DNA of 64,000 nucleotides, taken from contig QXEO01000170.1 in NCBI GenBank assembly GCA_007115705.1, positions 558,001-622,000 of the forward strand, in the 5' to 3' direction. This document shows positions 10,690 to 22,010 of the stretch, one piece after another (within the stretch, counting starts at the first letter, position 1; each line of letters starts with the position of its first letter). The stretch is from Dactylis glomerata. Its lineage: Eukaryota; Streptophyta; Magnoliopsida; Poales; Poaceae. Both the position numbers and the translations under genes were made by a program. The notes beneath the pieces are model-generated. The model had not been told where the DNA came from and searched no databases. It was given only the letters and a program-made list of their open reading frames with translations.

Positions 10690-11312
10690 TTATTTTATTT
10701 ACCATAGAAAGGTCCTTCCTAATATTCCCCATTAAAAAACTAAACCAAGGAAAAATTCCCCACCGCCCCGTGACTGGAGGTCGCCGGCGGAGTTCCTCGC
10801 CGCCCTGCTCTGCCTCACCGCCCTCCACACCTGCTCCGGCTGCCTCGCTGCGAAATTGTCGGTGGAAGAGTCAGGTTGGGACGGCGCTGCCTGGGAGCAT
10901 GGACACGGCCGCATGCAGGCTCGCCGGTGCGCAGGATGAACGCCATGGCGGGGCGAGGTTGCTGGGAAGTGCATGGAGCACCGAGGGCAGCTCCTCCTTG
11001 CCGGCCCGAGGAGCGGACCAGGAGAGCGGAGATCGGGGCCCGGGGAGCTCTGCCGGCATCCCCCGCGGGCTCGCGCCGGCTGTGGTATCCGCCGCCCGCT
11101 TCTCCCTATGCCGGCGTCCCGCACCTCCGCAGTTCCAGGACGAGGTCGCGCGCGCCCCACATCGCCGGCCGGCCGCCCGCTTCTTGAGACCAGCGACGGG
11201 GCGTATCCCTCCGGCGACCTCCTGGCGTGTGTGGTGGGGGACATTTTCCTTTTGTTTTTTAAGTGGGGAACTATGGAGGACCATTGTGTGGCAAGAAAAT
11301 ATGATTTAGGTT
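10690..11312. other. GC-rich cargo of the Mutator-like element, origin unknown
   Basis: Long open frames exist on both strands (for example 10770-11309 plus and 10732-11355 minus), but this is what very GC-rich sequence gives by chance. None has a recognisable domain, a convincing start context or a single favoured strand. It is most likely a captured piece of a host gene 5' region. I cannot say which gene. Confidence 0.4.
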
Positions 11313-11532
11313 TTTTTTGCAAAATGCAACTGGATATTAGGTTTCCACTTGCCACGTAGACCCGACGGGTAGGCCCGTCTTGTCAGAAATTATGTTAATC
11401 TGCTAAACAGGCATAATTAGTGCTATTTGTCACAACCATACCTCAAAAGTGGTATTTATATGTCGAAAAATTCAAAAGTGGTAGCTAGCTGACATATTTG
11501 ACACAAATGTGGTACTTTTTTGTCATTTTCTC
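11313..11532 (-). repeat. Right TIR of the 1.1-kb Mutator-like element
   Basis: Inverted partner of 10457-10678, ending in TGTCATTTTCTC at 11532 directly before the TCTTTGGTT duplication. Confidence 0.9.
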
Positions 11533-11541
11533 TCTTTGGTT

Positions 11542-14500
11542 TGTTTGGGTCTACCCGCCGGTAGGAAATGTGGTTGTGTCCTCCCCTAGTCTAGGGTCGT
11601 GGGGTGTGCCCAGGGCGCCCCATTTTGGTATGCACTGGCCATTTTTGGCCCCCTTTTTCTCATTTGAACACATTTGATCAATTGAATAGAAAACAATAAT
11701 TTAGTTTACAATCAAATCAAATAAAAATAGTCCACAAAAAAATAAACAGCATAGTTCATAATCTAACATACTGTAGTTAACAATCAAATAAAAACATATA
11801 AAAAGATAGGAGTTGGCTAATAACTAGTTGTTTCTAATGTGAGCCCACATATGCTCAATCAATCCGTTTGAAGTCGAAGACGAGTGTCTTAATCACGAAT
11901 CCCATTATTAAAATTTTGTTTACATTTTTGAGACGTTTGTGATATCCAATATTTCTCTTTTCCGTGCACTAGAAAAATGTGTAATTTTGTCTTCAGATAG
12001 CATCTGGCTCCACTTTCCTTGTTAGTTTTGTCAGAAAATGGCTACCGCTTTTCTTCCATAGAGACTGTATCTGAACCTAGACAGAAACTCACACCACACC
12101 CACGCCCCACACACGGACTCCCCCTAGCTTGCAAGTTAGACCCTACCAACTATATGCACCCCTTTTCTGTTAGCATATTTAGCATGAAAATTTATAGAAA
12201 AAGAGTTTCAAAAGGCTGTGATAAAATTACATTTTCTATACTCATGTACACTATCTTTTAGGTTTTCGGTTTGGAATCCAAAATTTCCCGAAAGGATCGA
12301 AGGCCAGAACCCGGTTCTGTTGCTTGCCCAAATATATTCCCTTTTGGTCGAGAATCTCACGAGGAGTTGGAGAGAATCACAACCAAAGCCATGCTCCTTT
12401 TCGCAATGCCTTGTCTTTCTTCTTCCTCTTGGTCCACCGGGCACAGTGACCGGCCGGCCTATGTGCACGTCACATCCACATGCCCGCATGCATGGGCAGC
12501 ATGGCATGGCAAGAACCAGTTGTGTTGGTGCTGTTCTTGCATAGGCAAGGAAATCCAAGAGAAAGAGGAACTCCCAATCCATCTCGTTATCCACGTAAGA
12601 TTGCACAGTCACATCCTAGTACTTCATTATTGCCTACATGAAGTAGCTACATGTACTGTAGGAATCAAGGGAGGAGCAGCAGTCACTAGCACTTTCTCTT
12701 CCTGTCCTCTTGTGTCTACCCTCACACACAAATTCACTACTCGTTATCATTGATGGAGAATTTGCATACAACTTTTAAAAAGCTTACTATAAAATAAAAT
12801 GATCCTATGTATTTGACCGTTGGTTATTCGATGATTTCTTTTTTTTTGCGGGTGATTTCTTGATTGTGAAAATCATGCATTGTTCTAGATTCCGGTGGAC
12901 AGTGCGATGCTGGTGTCTTCTTGGCATAGTTGATACTACTAGCTTCACATGTCACTCAAATGTATACATGGAATCAGAGACCCAGCTACCCTAGCTCACG
13001 TGAAAGACAGGCAGGAACGGGCACAGGCACGCGCAGCTAAGCCAAAGCCAGGTCCATCCATCCATCTCTCACATCAACGAAAAGTGGCAGAAAGCTTGAA
13101 GCGACGCGAGTATGAGAGACCGGAGAGAGAGATAGAACAGAGTCGTCAGAGATAACCTCTTCTTTAGCTTCTCTCTCCGAATTTCCATGCTGCGTCTCCT
13201 GTCCTGCTCCAGTTTTAGACTCCCCATTGTTGTTTCTCGTTAAACCAGGCTTCCAAATTTTACAAAATAAAAAGATCAAAACGCTGAACTGATGCATTTT
13301 GTAAACTAAGCTTTGAGCATGATTCTACCACGAAAACGAGTCAAATCCTGCCGTATCTCGCGCATATGGCCACTGCAAATCGTTTGCTCAACAGCTCAAG
13401 GCTAGAATCAGTGTGCAGCTACGGAATGTGAGAGGCGTACGGTGGAGTGCAGCTAGAGCTAGCTTGCCTGCGAGACGTCGTGCAGCTTGGCTGCAAAGCC
13501 TGCAAGCACCACGAACACAAGCAATGGCGCAGAGGCAGAGACAAGTTGAAGCAGTACAAACGCATACGGAATCACGTGGTAAGCTGAGCTGACGTGATGA
13601 GAACTTAAATTCTTGGCAAGGCGAAGTGCCCGGGGGACTCTAGCGTGGAACTGGGTGCTGTGTCGTTCAGGCAGGCATTCACTGTAGGTTGTGCTCTACA
13701 GTCTACACTGCCATGTAAGTCTGTAGGTATGTGCGTACACGCCCGTGAGGGTATACAACCGGTGAGTCGCGCCCGCGGAATGTGTTTGCTATCTATGCAG
13801 AAGATTCGAGTGAGAGACCTAGATTCGTAGATTAAACTAGGTGCAATAGGGTCCATGAAGCATTCGGTTAATTTGGAGATTTTAGATGGATTTGACAAAG
13901 TGCCCGGTGCTAGATCATTAATTTGATCTAAAAAAATATGAGCGGTACGACTGAAAAAGTATATGTTTTGAGTCTTTTAATATTAACTAGCAAGGGGGCC
14001 CTCGCAAATGCAAGTGCATCATCTTTAGAATATTGACATGTTCACAAAATTAATGTATGGCTTCAGAGACACAAAAAGTATGGAATTTTAAATTACATGG
14101 TTCCATGAACAAACTTGTATAATAAGTAATATAATATCTATTTAAAATTATTATTTTTTTTATTTTTTTGCCTAATATTAACTGCGAGTTCAAAATGCCA
14201 TATTACCATTTTCTAACATAGAGTAGTGATATGTTGATATAGTTTTTACTTCATTTCTGTTGGACCCCATAGTTCAATCTAGGTTATCTACTACCTTACT
14301 CGCATGTATATGTTGTTCTCAGTCACATAACTATATCGACTTAGATTCCTCATAACTAATACATATTTTTTTACCAATCTACTACATATCCTGATATAAT
14401 TAGTATGTGCAATTTCCATGCCACCACAAAATTCTGCCCAACATGTCATCAAAACTCGTTGGTAGCATCATAACTATGCCCCAATACATTAGGTCAATTA

Positions 14501-14731
14501 TTTGACACACCTATCTAAAGGACCAAAATTAGATAAAAACTTAAAAAAAATCGCGATGATACACCGACTAAACTCTTAAATATTTCATTTTTATATATGA
14601 CAAAAAATTATACATTTTTAATAATTTACACCTAACAAAAAGTTCAATTTTAGATTATGTGTGATACATAGAAAATCATTCTCGCGGATGCAGCAAAAAT
14701 TCTCAAACAAAAGAATTCCTAGAGACAAATG
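11542..14731. other. Low-copy intergenic DNA, no supported gene
   Basis: A 160-codon frame at 12271-12753 lacks any recognisable domain and has a Cys/His/Ser-rich composition typical of chance frames. Isolated plant promoter-like words occur (an RY element CATGCATG at 12487-12494 and a G-box CACGTG at 12997-13002), but no gene follows them. 13980-14730 is AT-rich and may be an old transposon remnant: it contains CTAGCAAGGGGGCCC near 13987, a phrase often seen near repeat ends in grass DNA. Confidence 0.35.
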
Positions 14732-14740
14732 TTTTCCAAA

Positions 14741-14816
14741 GGGATTTCTATTTTTGTGCCCTCAGGTCATTAGTTGTACTCAGTTTTCCCCAGCTCCTTA
14801 GTTTTTCCTCAGTTTT
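14741..14816 (+). repeat. Left TIR of the two-gene Mutator-like element
   Basis: Inverted partner of 19761-19836, with about four mismatches in 76 bp. It contains TTGTACTCAGTTTTCCCC. Beyond 14816 weaker similarity continues (TGGGGCC-CGT and ACGTCAG-type phrases). Confidence 0.9.
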
Positions 14817-15739
14817 GTCCAAGCCCTTGGCTGAAACCGTCACCAGTGCTGGAACGGCCGGTTGCCCGACGGTTGAACACCTTTGACCATTAACTGCTGA
14901 CTAGTGGGGCCACGTAGAGCCCGCAAAGACACGTCAGAGCATCCATCTTTGTTTGACCGTAAGCATCGCCGTATCCCTGACCAAAACGCGGACGAGTGGG
15001 GCTTCGATATATCGAATGACAAGTGGGGCCATGACGCTGATACAAGGTGCAATACACGGGTAGGAATAGATTTTTAAACGGAGCTCTACAGCGATGGTAC
15101 GGAGGAGGTGGCCTGCGGGGTGCCGAGATGAGATCGACGTCCACAAAGAACTGCATGAGGCGAGACCAGACGCATTAGATAGATATGAACTAGACGCGTT
15201 TAACCATGCAAAGAAGAGAAGAAATGGTCGAGGACATCGACGACGACCTCAACACTTTGACTGACGGTGTCGGACACGAACGCGAGCAATATAGAGAAAA
15301 CTAGTGTCTCTCCTTTCTGGCGTGTATAGATAGGTGCTAGGGGAGTGTGGTGGCGAAGGGAAAGAACTCGCGGTGGTCTGTGGCGTCCAGCATAGCGGGG
15401 CGACGTGGCCGTGCCCACAGCGGCGTGCATGTTCGGCATTGGCATCAGCATGTACGTTCGTCATTGGCCTCGGCGGTATCTCTGGTGTGTCAGTGATCGG
15501 ATGAGGGGACGGGATTGAGGGTGCATCCCGACGGTGACCTAGCAGTGGCGGCGAGCATGCATAGCCGTTCTAACCATGCCGATATCGGCATCGGCATCGT
15601 TTGGAGGCTGTGGTGCTCGAATCATGGTGGAAATTGCGATTCCCTATTATTTTTACATGCATAATATATAGAAAATAGCTAGATCTCTAAATCGATGCAT
15701 ATGAAGCTACATATATATTCTTGGTCATAATCCCCTTAT

Positions 15740-16339
15740 CTAAAGGGGATGGATGCATGGCTTCACGTCGTCGTCGCTTTCATCATCAGTATCTTTGTCG
15801 TCCGTGTAGTAGTACTTCCTGCACAATGTTACGTCGAACACCTTCACTGTGAGCACATCATCGCCTTCATATTTGAAGTGTAGGATGTAGCCGAAATCCA
15901 CACCGTGCGCGATGGCGAAATTCTCCCAGCCCTTGTCGAGGTACATCCGGCCTTGTCCGTCAAATAGGACCTCCACGGTCCAGAGACGAGGACCGCAGTC
16001 AGCTGCTCGCAGATACACCTTTGCGGGCTCCTGGCCGTCAAGATAGTCCGCAAACTTTTGTGGGAGTGCCTGCAAAGAGATCGAGCGCCGATCGTTTGAA
16101 ATTAAAGGCTTTTTGGAACATGCACATAATTAATCACATGCATCATATATGTGGGAACGCGTACGTACCTTCTTGGCCAAAGGGTCTTCATAGATGACGA
16201 TTAAGAACTCCTCTATGATCAATGGCAGTGTTGACGGTGGTGGTGGCAATGATGATGATCCACCACCCAGGCCGCCCCTTCCCCTTCCCCTTCCCCTTCC
16301 CCTTCCCCTTCCGGTCGGCGTCCGAGACGTGGAAGCCAT
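15740..16339 (-). CDS. B3-domain protein (plant transcription-factor type), 166 aa, two exons
   Basis: Exon 1 runs 16339-16169 (57 codons) and ends AAG before a consensus donor (GTACGTACG). The intron is 16168-16070 and ends TTTGCAG. Exon 2 runs 16069-15740 and ends TAG. The joined frame is open throughout. Residues 1-10 are Ser/Thr-rich, about 10-24 are Gly-Arg repeats coded by a hexamer microsatellite, and about 45-148 form a B3-like DNA-binding fold. Visible B3 hallmarks are LPQKFADYL, LWTVEV, GWENFAIAHGVDFGYILHFKYEG and KVFDVTLCRKYYY. The tail is acidic (DDKDTDDESDDD). B3 proteins bind DNA in the nucleus; the target is unknown. A TATA box lies about 100 bp upstream. The gene lies inside a Mutator-like element, and an exon of a related B3 gene occurs antisense in the Gypsy element at 56736-57071. 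The start is chosen as the first ATG behind the TATA box. Confidence 0.8.
16276..16312 (-). repeat. Hexamer microsatellite inside the B3 gene
   Basis: About six copies of CCCCTT (plus strand) encode the Gly-Arg repeats at the N terminus of the B3 protein. The copy number is likely to be length-polymorphic. Confidence 0.85.
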
Positions 16340-16435
16340 AGCAATGGATCAAGTGTATGTGAACGAAGAAGAGAGAGGCAGAAACGAAGAAGATAGAGGC
16401 AGAACCTATTGACATGAGGGATGGCCGAGGTGGGG

Positions 16436-16444
16436 GTTTATAAG
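16436..16444 (-). promoter_or_regulatory. TATA box of the B3 gene
   Basis: On the minus strand CTTATAAACCCCCACC lies about 100 bp upstream of the ATG at 16339, with a purine-rich leader between. It also lies about 80 bp from the minisatellite that starts at 16524. Confidence 0.5.
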
Positions 16445-16523
16445 GGCGAGATGACCGTTGTGGGGTTACATAATAAATTAAGGAGGAGATGACCGTTGTG
16501 GGTGTTTATATCTCAACAAAAAA

Positions 16524-16868
16524 GTTTATTATTTCACCGTGAAAAGTAATGCCTAAAGGAAATTCGTGATAGTTTATCATTTCACCGTGAAAAGTAATGC
16601 CTAAAGGAAATTCGTGATAGTTTATTATTTTACCGTGAAAAGTAATGCCTAAATGGAAATTCGTGATAGTTTATCATTTCACCGTGAAAAGTAATGCCTA
16701 AAGGAAATTCGTGATAGTTTATTATTTTACCGTGAAAAGTAATGCCTAAAGGAAATTCGTGATAGTTTATCATTTCACCGTGAAAAGTAATGCCTAAAGG
16801 AAATTCGTGATAGTTTATTATTTTACCGTGAAAAGTAATGCCTACAAGAAGTGGAAATTCGTGATTAC
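16524..16868 (-). repeat. 48-bp minisatellite, seven copies, in the divergent promoter region
   Basis: Seven tandem units begin at 16524, 16572, 16620, 16669, 16717, 16765 and 16813. The third has one extra base and the last carries a small insertion. The shared core includes CCGTGAAAAGTAATGCC and GGAAATTCGTGATAG. Two unit types alternate, TCATTTCACC in copies 2, 4 and 6 and TTATTTTACC in copies 3, 5 and 7, so the array grew as 96-bp dimers. Because 48 is divisible by three the minus strand stays open as a 16-residue repeat, but this is not a credible protein. The array lies upstream of the B3 gene and between the two divergent genes. Confidence 0.95.
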
Positions 16869-17057
16869 CAAACTTGTTGAATCCGGTGGCCAACTCGTTA
16901 TTTAGCATACATAGAGGGGTAGTAGTTTGCCACCGACAGATAGAGAGAGGGTGGCACGATCCTGCCCGTTAGATCATAGGATCGACGGTAGGTGGACACG
17001 ATTCGTGTGACAACAGCTCGACCAATCAGGCCAAGTTTGGGCTTCTGTGAGAAGGTA

Positions 17058-17592
17058 GAGGGTAAAACTGAGTAGTATCAAGGATACAAGGGCAAGTAAA
17101 TAGTAAACAGGCTAAGGAATTCAAATAAGAGATTTAGAAAAAGAAAAACACATGTTTTGTACAATGAAACCCAGGTTGGCCTACCTCAAAGTATTAGCAA
17201 TTCAAATATACATGAGTGTAAAAATTATGGCCTCATTCAGACAAACTATGTTTTGGGTATAGATGTTTTGAGAAGGGGTTTGAGTGGAAAGCCATGAACC
17301 TTCATAGCTACTAGTGATTTCAGAAGTGGCCATTTGTGTGAAAACTTGATTTATATATGATTGTTATGATTTTATTTTGCGCATGAGTAGGAGGCACAAT
17401 GATTTTATCTTTTTGAATTTTTTTGCGCATGAAATGAGTCAATTAGATAGCTTAATCCCATCTGTTGACTCTCTGTTGACCAGCCACTTGAGGGTAGAAC
17501 TGAGTATATTGCACTAGCCAGTATTAGTACTCGAGGGGAAAACTGAGTACAGATATTTTTCCAGTGTAAGACTCGAGGGTAGAACTGAGTAC
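17058..17592 (+). repeat. Internal copies of the TIR motif
   Basis: The motif GAGGG-A-AACTGAGTA, present in the right TIR (about 19755-19795), recurs at 17058-17074, 17490-17506, 17532-17550 and 17573-17592, always in the right-TIR orientation. These could be subterminal transposase-binding repeats, or the relic of an inner end of an older, smaller element that was joined to form the present one. Confidence 0.75.
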
Positions 17593-17820
17593 ACGTAACG
17601 GTGCTGACATGCAGTCCCACGGACGCGTGTCGCGGTGAGCAGCGGTTAGCCGCGCGGTGCGCGTGTTGAGACCAAAACGCCAACTACTGAGACGAACCGT
17701 CACTTTGCCAGTACAGAGCCCCTCTCTCCCTCCCTCTGACACACACGCAACCACGCCTCTCACGTCCCATCACCTTCTCCAAAAAACCCCAGCCGCCCTA
17801 CGCGCGCTCCCCTGCCGGCG

Positions 17821-19190
17821 ATGGAGAAGAAGAATGCGCCGGCGGCCTACGCCCCCGAGCCCATCGCCTCCGAGCCCGTCACATCCGAGCCCGTCGCCGC
17901 CGAGCCCGTCGCCTCCGAGGGCGGCGCATCCAGACGCGGCGCCTCCGTGAACTGGGCCTCTCTCAGGGCTGACGGACCACTTCACAAGATCGGCACCTGC
18001 TTACTGGCGAACGAGGAGTACGTGGACACCTACGCTGCTTTGAGGCAAGTTTGTACAAATTGGCGCTCAGATCTACCTGAGCCCGACGTGCACCTGCACG
18101 AATGGATCATGGTAGAACACGCCCTTCCACGCGCCGCTGAGTTCTCCTTCCTCAACCTTCGCACATCCCGCTACGTCATCATCGATCTAACGGAAGTTCA
18201 TGCAAGGTTCAAATTCCTCCATATCTATAGAGTTAATCTATTTTTATTTTCAATCGTAAACATCTTAGTGCTGAATGTTATCTTCATCAACTCCCTTTTA
18301 GATACTACTTCGTCGGCTTTTACCGTGGCGTCATCGTGCTTGGCCAGAGGAACCAGCCGCACAAGATGCGGCTTCTGAACCCACTCACAAAGACATTGAA
18401 CGCTACGTTTGAGGTGCAGATGCCATCTATGATTGTGGAGTCAGTCGCTGTAATGAAGTCCCCGGCTATGCTCTTCGTTTCCACATATTACCCGGCGGAA
18501 ATTTCTTGGGTCGATGAGAGCACTCCAACTAAGGGTATGTATGAAGATTGGGGAGAAGGAAGATTTACGATCGAGCACCATTCTATGCGTTGCATTACCA
18601 CGTTCAATGGTGAATTCTATGCACTAGCTCTACCTTGTCTTTACCACAATTTGGAGTTCGGAACATTAGTGTGCACCAACAATGTCCAGTTGGAGCAGGG
18701 TGCGAGCAATGTCAACATGGAGACACTTTTTTCATTTCCAGAACTTGGAAATGACAAGTTCTACCTTGTGGAGTCGGATGATGATCTGCTGCTTGTGTTG
18801 TTGGGCGGTCGTTTGGATGAAGGTCAAACATTGGTGTACCGTGTGGACACTGAGAGCCGCTCTCTCCATGCCGTCAATAACATTGGCAGTCGTGCCTTCT
18901 TCGTCCATCATGTCCGGTGTATCTCCGTCGACACCAGAGTGCACCCGACACTTCGACCTGGCTGCATCTACTACGCGGATATGGGTTATATCAGAGAGTA
19001 CTTTGATGATATGAACGCCTGGGATGAGTGGCCACTACGTGTGGATAGATTAGGAAGGTACGGTCTGAAAGATGAACAAAGGCCATACCGTTTGGAGGAT
19101 GTATTGGCTGCACACTGCAGACGGAAGGAGTTCAATGAATATTTCATTCGGACCAGAATAGGGAGCGACGAAGATATATATGATGAATGA
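17821..19190 (+). CDS. F-box/DUF295 (KIB-type) family protein, 424 aa, two exons
   Basis: Exon 1 runs 17821-18206 and ends within an Arg codon at GCAAG|GT. The intron is 18207-18301 and ends CCCTTTTAG. Exon 2 runs 18302-19190 and ends TGA. The joined frame is open for 424 codons. Residues about 8-36 are an EPVxSEPV-type repeat. About 43-88 (NWASLRADGPLHKIGTCLLA, then LRQVCTNWRSDL) looks like the F-box-like helix pair of grass DUF295 proteins. About 100-395 looks like the DUF295 beta-propeller, with YYFVGFYRGVIVLGQ, MRLLNPLT, DKFYLVESDDDLLLVL, VYRVDTESRSLHAVNNIGSRAFFV and GCIYYAD as recognisable steps. The C terminus is charged. F-box members act in SCF ubiquitin ligases, but most DUF295 members have no known substrate. 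The gene sits in a Mutator-like element next to the right TIR. The promoter is GC-rich without a clear TATA box. Confidence 0.85.
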
Positions 19191-19760
19191 AGAACAGATT
19201 CATCCATCATGGGCTATCCTAATCTTCATGTTGGGCATACATTGCGTCTTGTATTATTTTCAGCTTAGTTTGTCGTGAACATTAACATCGTTATTGGCTG
19301 CTTTTGGCTGCTGTATGCAGTTTATGTATTATACTTAGTTTTCTAGATTTATTATGCTGCTGTGAATTTATCCTATCCTATACTTGCTTCTAGATTTGCT
19401 ACTAGCTTTGTTACCATATTGGGCAAAAAACGAGGGCCAAAAGGCAACAATCATTGAAGAAAGATAGAAATAGAAGCTTCTCTAGATTTGATACTAATTT
19501 GGTGAAAAGAGAGAGAACTGTTACAGAGAGAGAGGGGAAAAAGGCGCTCTGAAAAATGCCAATTTGGGCCGAGAGAGACAAAACCGAGCTCTCACGTACA
19601 ACCAAACGCGGTCTCGTCCTGTCCCACACGGTCCCGTTCTACCAGCCCCACGCGACGCGGCCCCACACGACGCGGCCCCACACGTCAGCACGGAACGGTC
19701 AACTAAACGGTAAACCTCCCGTCCGAGCGTCTGCGAGGGGTTTCAAACTAGAGCGAGGGG

Positions 19761-19836
19761 AAAACTGAGGAAAAACTAAGCGGCTGGGGAAAACTGAGTA
19801 CAACTAACGACCTGAGGGCACGAAAATAGAAATCCC
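19761..19836 (-). repeat. Right TIR of the two-gene Mutator-like element
   Basis: Inverted partner of 14741-14816. It ends AGAAATCCC at 19836 directly before the 9-bp duplication TTTTCCAAA. Confidence 0.9.
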
Positions 19837-19845
19837 TTTTCCAAA

Positions 19846-22010
19846 ATCTTGTTGATATTGTTTTAGCATGAAGTTAGTAGACATACATTGTCCACACCAA
19901 GATGAAACATTATGGATGACCTTTTATCACATCAATAAGGTAGGTTGGCATTGATACTTATATAGTAGAAACACCATTCTCTGTAATTGCCAATCTTGAG
20001 ACTCACCTCCATGCACATTTTATGCTTGATTTATTTCGTTGACACCAACTGTGCTAGGAGGTTATGAATGACCACGCTCAAATCCAACTGTCGAGATCCG
20101 ACACTGTTCATGACAATGTTGAGGTTACACGGAGCAATCCAGCCCAAAAAAGGTTTTAAAATATATGAAATGGCAACACGAGAACTTCATTTGGAGTACA
20201 AATAGTTGGAAGATTATCAATGTTGATTCATATTTCTTGACTCAGATTTCTTCACACTATATACACGATTGAATTATATATGTTCTGCCCACATTGGACA
20301 AAAATGTAAAAACAATTATTCTTTGTGCCACATATATCGCTAATGGAGATGTAACTGAACTTGTGATTTCACTAATATCATCAGAGACTAAGTTGCCTTT
20401 CTCTCATACTAACTTGCCTTTATCTCGCAAATACCTCATGGATAGAGAATTAATTTTTAAAGGGTTTATTTTTTGTTTTCCTTCATTTTGGTTGTTTATC
20501 TATTAAGTATTTCATGAATTAATAAATCTTTATTATTGTAACAAAAAAGAGGTGCAGCCACACTTGAAGAGAGCATTTAAAAAAAAAATTGAAAATGCTT
20601 TATATAATTCAGTACTTGACGTATAGAAAGTAATATAGTACATCCTCGATTCTTTTCTGTAAACTCAGTCGCTTTGGCATGTATACCCATTTAAGTTTGC
20701 AGTCTAGCATGTGCTTGTCCAGCTATATGCATGCATGTGTAATTATCTTGAAAATGTCCAAGTGTATGTAATGAATACTAATAAAAAAATTAAAAGTCCA
20801 ACGCATGCACTCCTCCGCCAGTCATAATTTGAAGACTCTTTCAATATCCGAACACACGTATATGAATGGACTTTGTTTTTACATTTGTTTGGCACATGAC
20901 GTATTAGAAGTAAAACTCTTGGAACATAACCATGGGACTTATATCTATATGTGACGTATAGCTTACTTTCTCCCGAATTTGTTTGGCATATGACGTATAT
21001 GAGCAAAATCTCTTGGAATAATGGGACTTATACATACATGACATATATCTTATTTTCTTTTAAATGGGAAACTGTGTGTTGAGATTATGTTTGAAACATA
21101 AACTTTCAACATAAATCGTGTCAATCTAGTTACATAATATGATAATTTTTGTTAAATCCAAGCTATTTATTTTAGATCTAACTACTACAATAATTTAGAT
21201 GCTGTGAATGTGAATCAATGTGGTTTCCTATATCTCAGATCAAGGATATGAGTCCAAGTGGTATTAAACTATTTTATAGATTTTCTTCTGAGATATCAAT
21301 AATTCTAATTTCTTTAATTTTTCAGAGATACCCACAATTCCATCTAGGTATTTTTTTTTTCTTTTTTTAATGGACATGGCGGATACGATATACATCTTCA
21401 GATATCTTTTGCCTAAACATTTAAGTGCACCTTGACGCATTATTAAGGAAACACGTTCCATCTATACATCTAATTCCTGGTGTTTAAACATGGTACGTCA
21501 TTGTGCAAAAAAAAAACAAAGAGGTGCATGTCACGTAACCTTGCTAGGCTATATCCATATAAGCCTAATTTTTTTCTACCGCGGTCTTTCACACTTTTAT
21601 TTACTGGTACGTGTTATTGGTGTCAAACTGGACTACATATACAGTTACGTAACTATTAACTTTTGGATAAATCCTAGCCATATATAGTAGATCTAACTAT
21701 CAAAAATAATTCTAATGATGTGGATTAACGTGGTGTCTTTATTAGACAAACCCTGTATTGTGCTTTTAGTATATAATAGATAGAATAGATTCTTTATGAA
21801 ATATAGCTCATATCACATTACTGATATACACATAGAATCTACAAACCTGAAGAGAGATGGTACTATATGTAGCCAATAGTACTTGCACTTGCAGACCAAG
21901 CTCCAAGCCCCGGCATTTTAGAACAAGTCTTAACAGGGGGAGTAAGACCAAAGTTGACTATTATATAACTACTCACAAAATATAAAACATCGTGCGCCAA
22001 ATAAGTTAAT
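19846..22010. other. AT-rich intergenic DNA with a local duplication
   Basis: No gene was recognised. A diverged tandem duplication of roughly 95 bp is centred on TTTGTTTGGCACATGACGTA (from 20885) and TTTGTTTGGCATATGACGTA (from 20978), both followed by CTCTTGGAA and GGGACTTATA. The area right of 21480 may be part of old MITEs, but no matching ends were found. Confidence 0.35.

Larger units (their letters stand above)
10457..11532. mobile_element. Mutator-like element (non-autonomous, Pack-MULE type)
   Basis: The element is 1,076 bp, starts with GAGAAAATGACA, ends with the reverse complement of that sequence, and has about 220-bp terminal inverted repeats. The nine bases TCTTTGGTT occur directly outside both ends (10448-10456 and 11533-11541), the 9-bp duplication typical of Mutator insertion. 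There is no transposase frame. The GC-rich core of about 630 bp contrasts sharply with the AT-rich TIRs and flanks, the usual look of a Pack-MULE carrying host-derived sequence. Confidence 0.9.
14741..19836. mobile_element. 5.1-kb Mutator-like element carrying two host-type genes
   Basis: The segment begins GGGATTTCTATTTTTGTGCC and ends with the inverted form of the same sequence. The outer 76 bp of the two ends agree at about 95 percent by eye, and looser similarity continues further in. The nine bases TTTTCCAAA flank both ends exactly (14732-14740 and 19837-19845), the hallmark of Mutator-type insertion. There is no transposase. Inside are a B3-domain gene (minus, 15740-16339), a 48-bp minisatellite, internal copies of a TIR motif, and an F-box/DUF295-type gene (plus, 17821-19190). 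The genes are divergent, each pointing towards its nearer TIR. Pack-MULEs usually carry fragments; two complete-looking frames with introns kept is unusual. The introns show that the capture was at DNA level. Confidence 0.88.

Noticed and set aside
10732..11355. Long frames on both strands inside the small Mutator element
   Set aside because: High GC removes stop codons on both strands; no domain, no strand preference, and one frame extends into the TIR.
12271..12753. 160-codon open frame
   Set aside because: No recognisable domain, Cys/His/Ser-rich chance-like composition, and a competing frame on the opposite strand; not supported as a gene.
16524..16868. CRISPR-like regular repeats
   Set aside because: The units are contiguous without unique spacers and the context is a plant genome; this is a minisatellite. 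The same holds for the 64-bp units at 58729-58952.
16630..16908. Minus-strand frame encoding a 16-residue repeat
   Set aside because: It is created by the 48-bp minisatellite, whose unit is divisible by three; the tail lies in non-coding promoter DNA.
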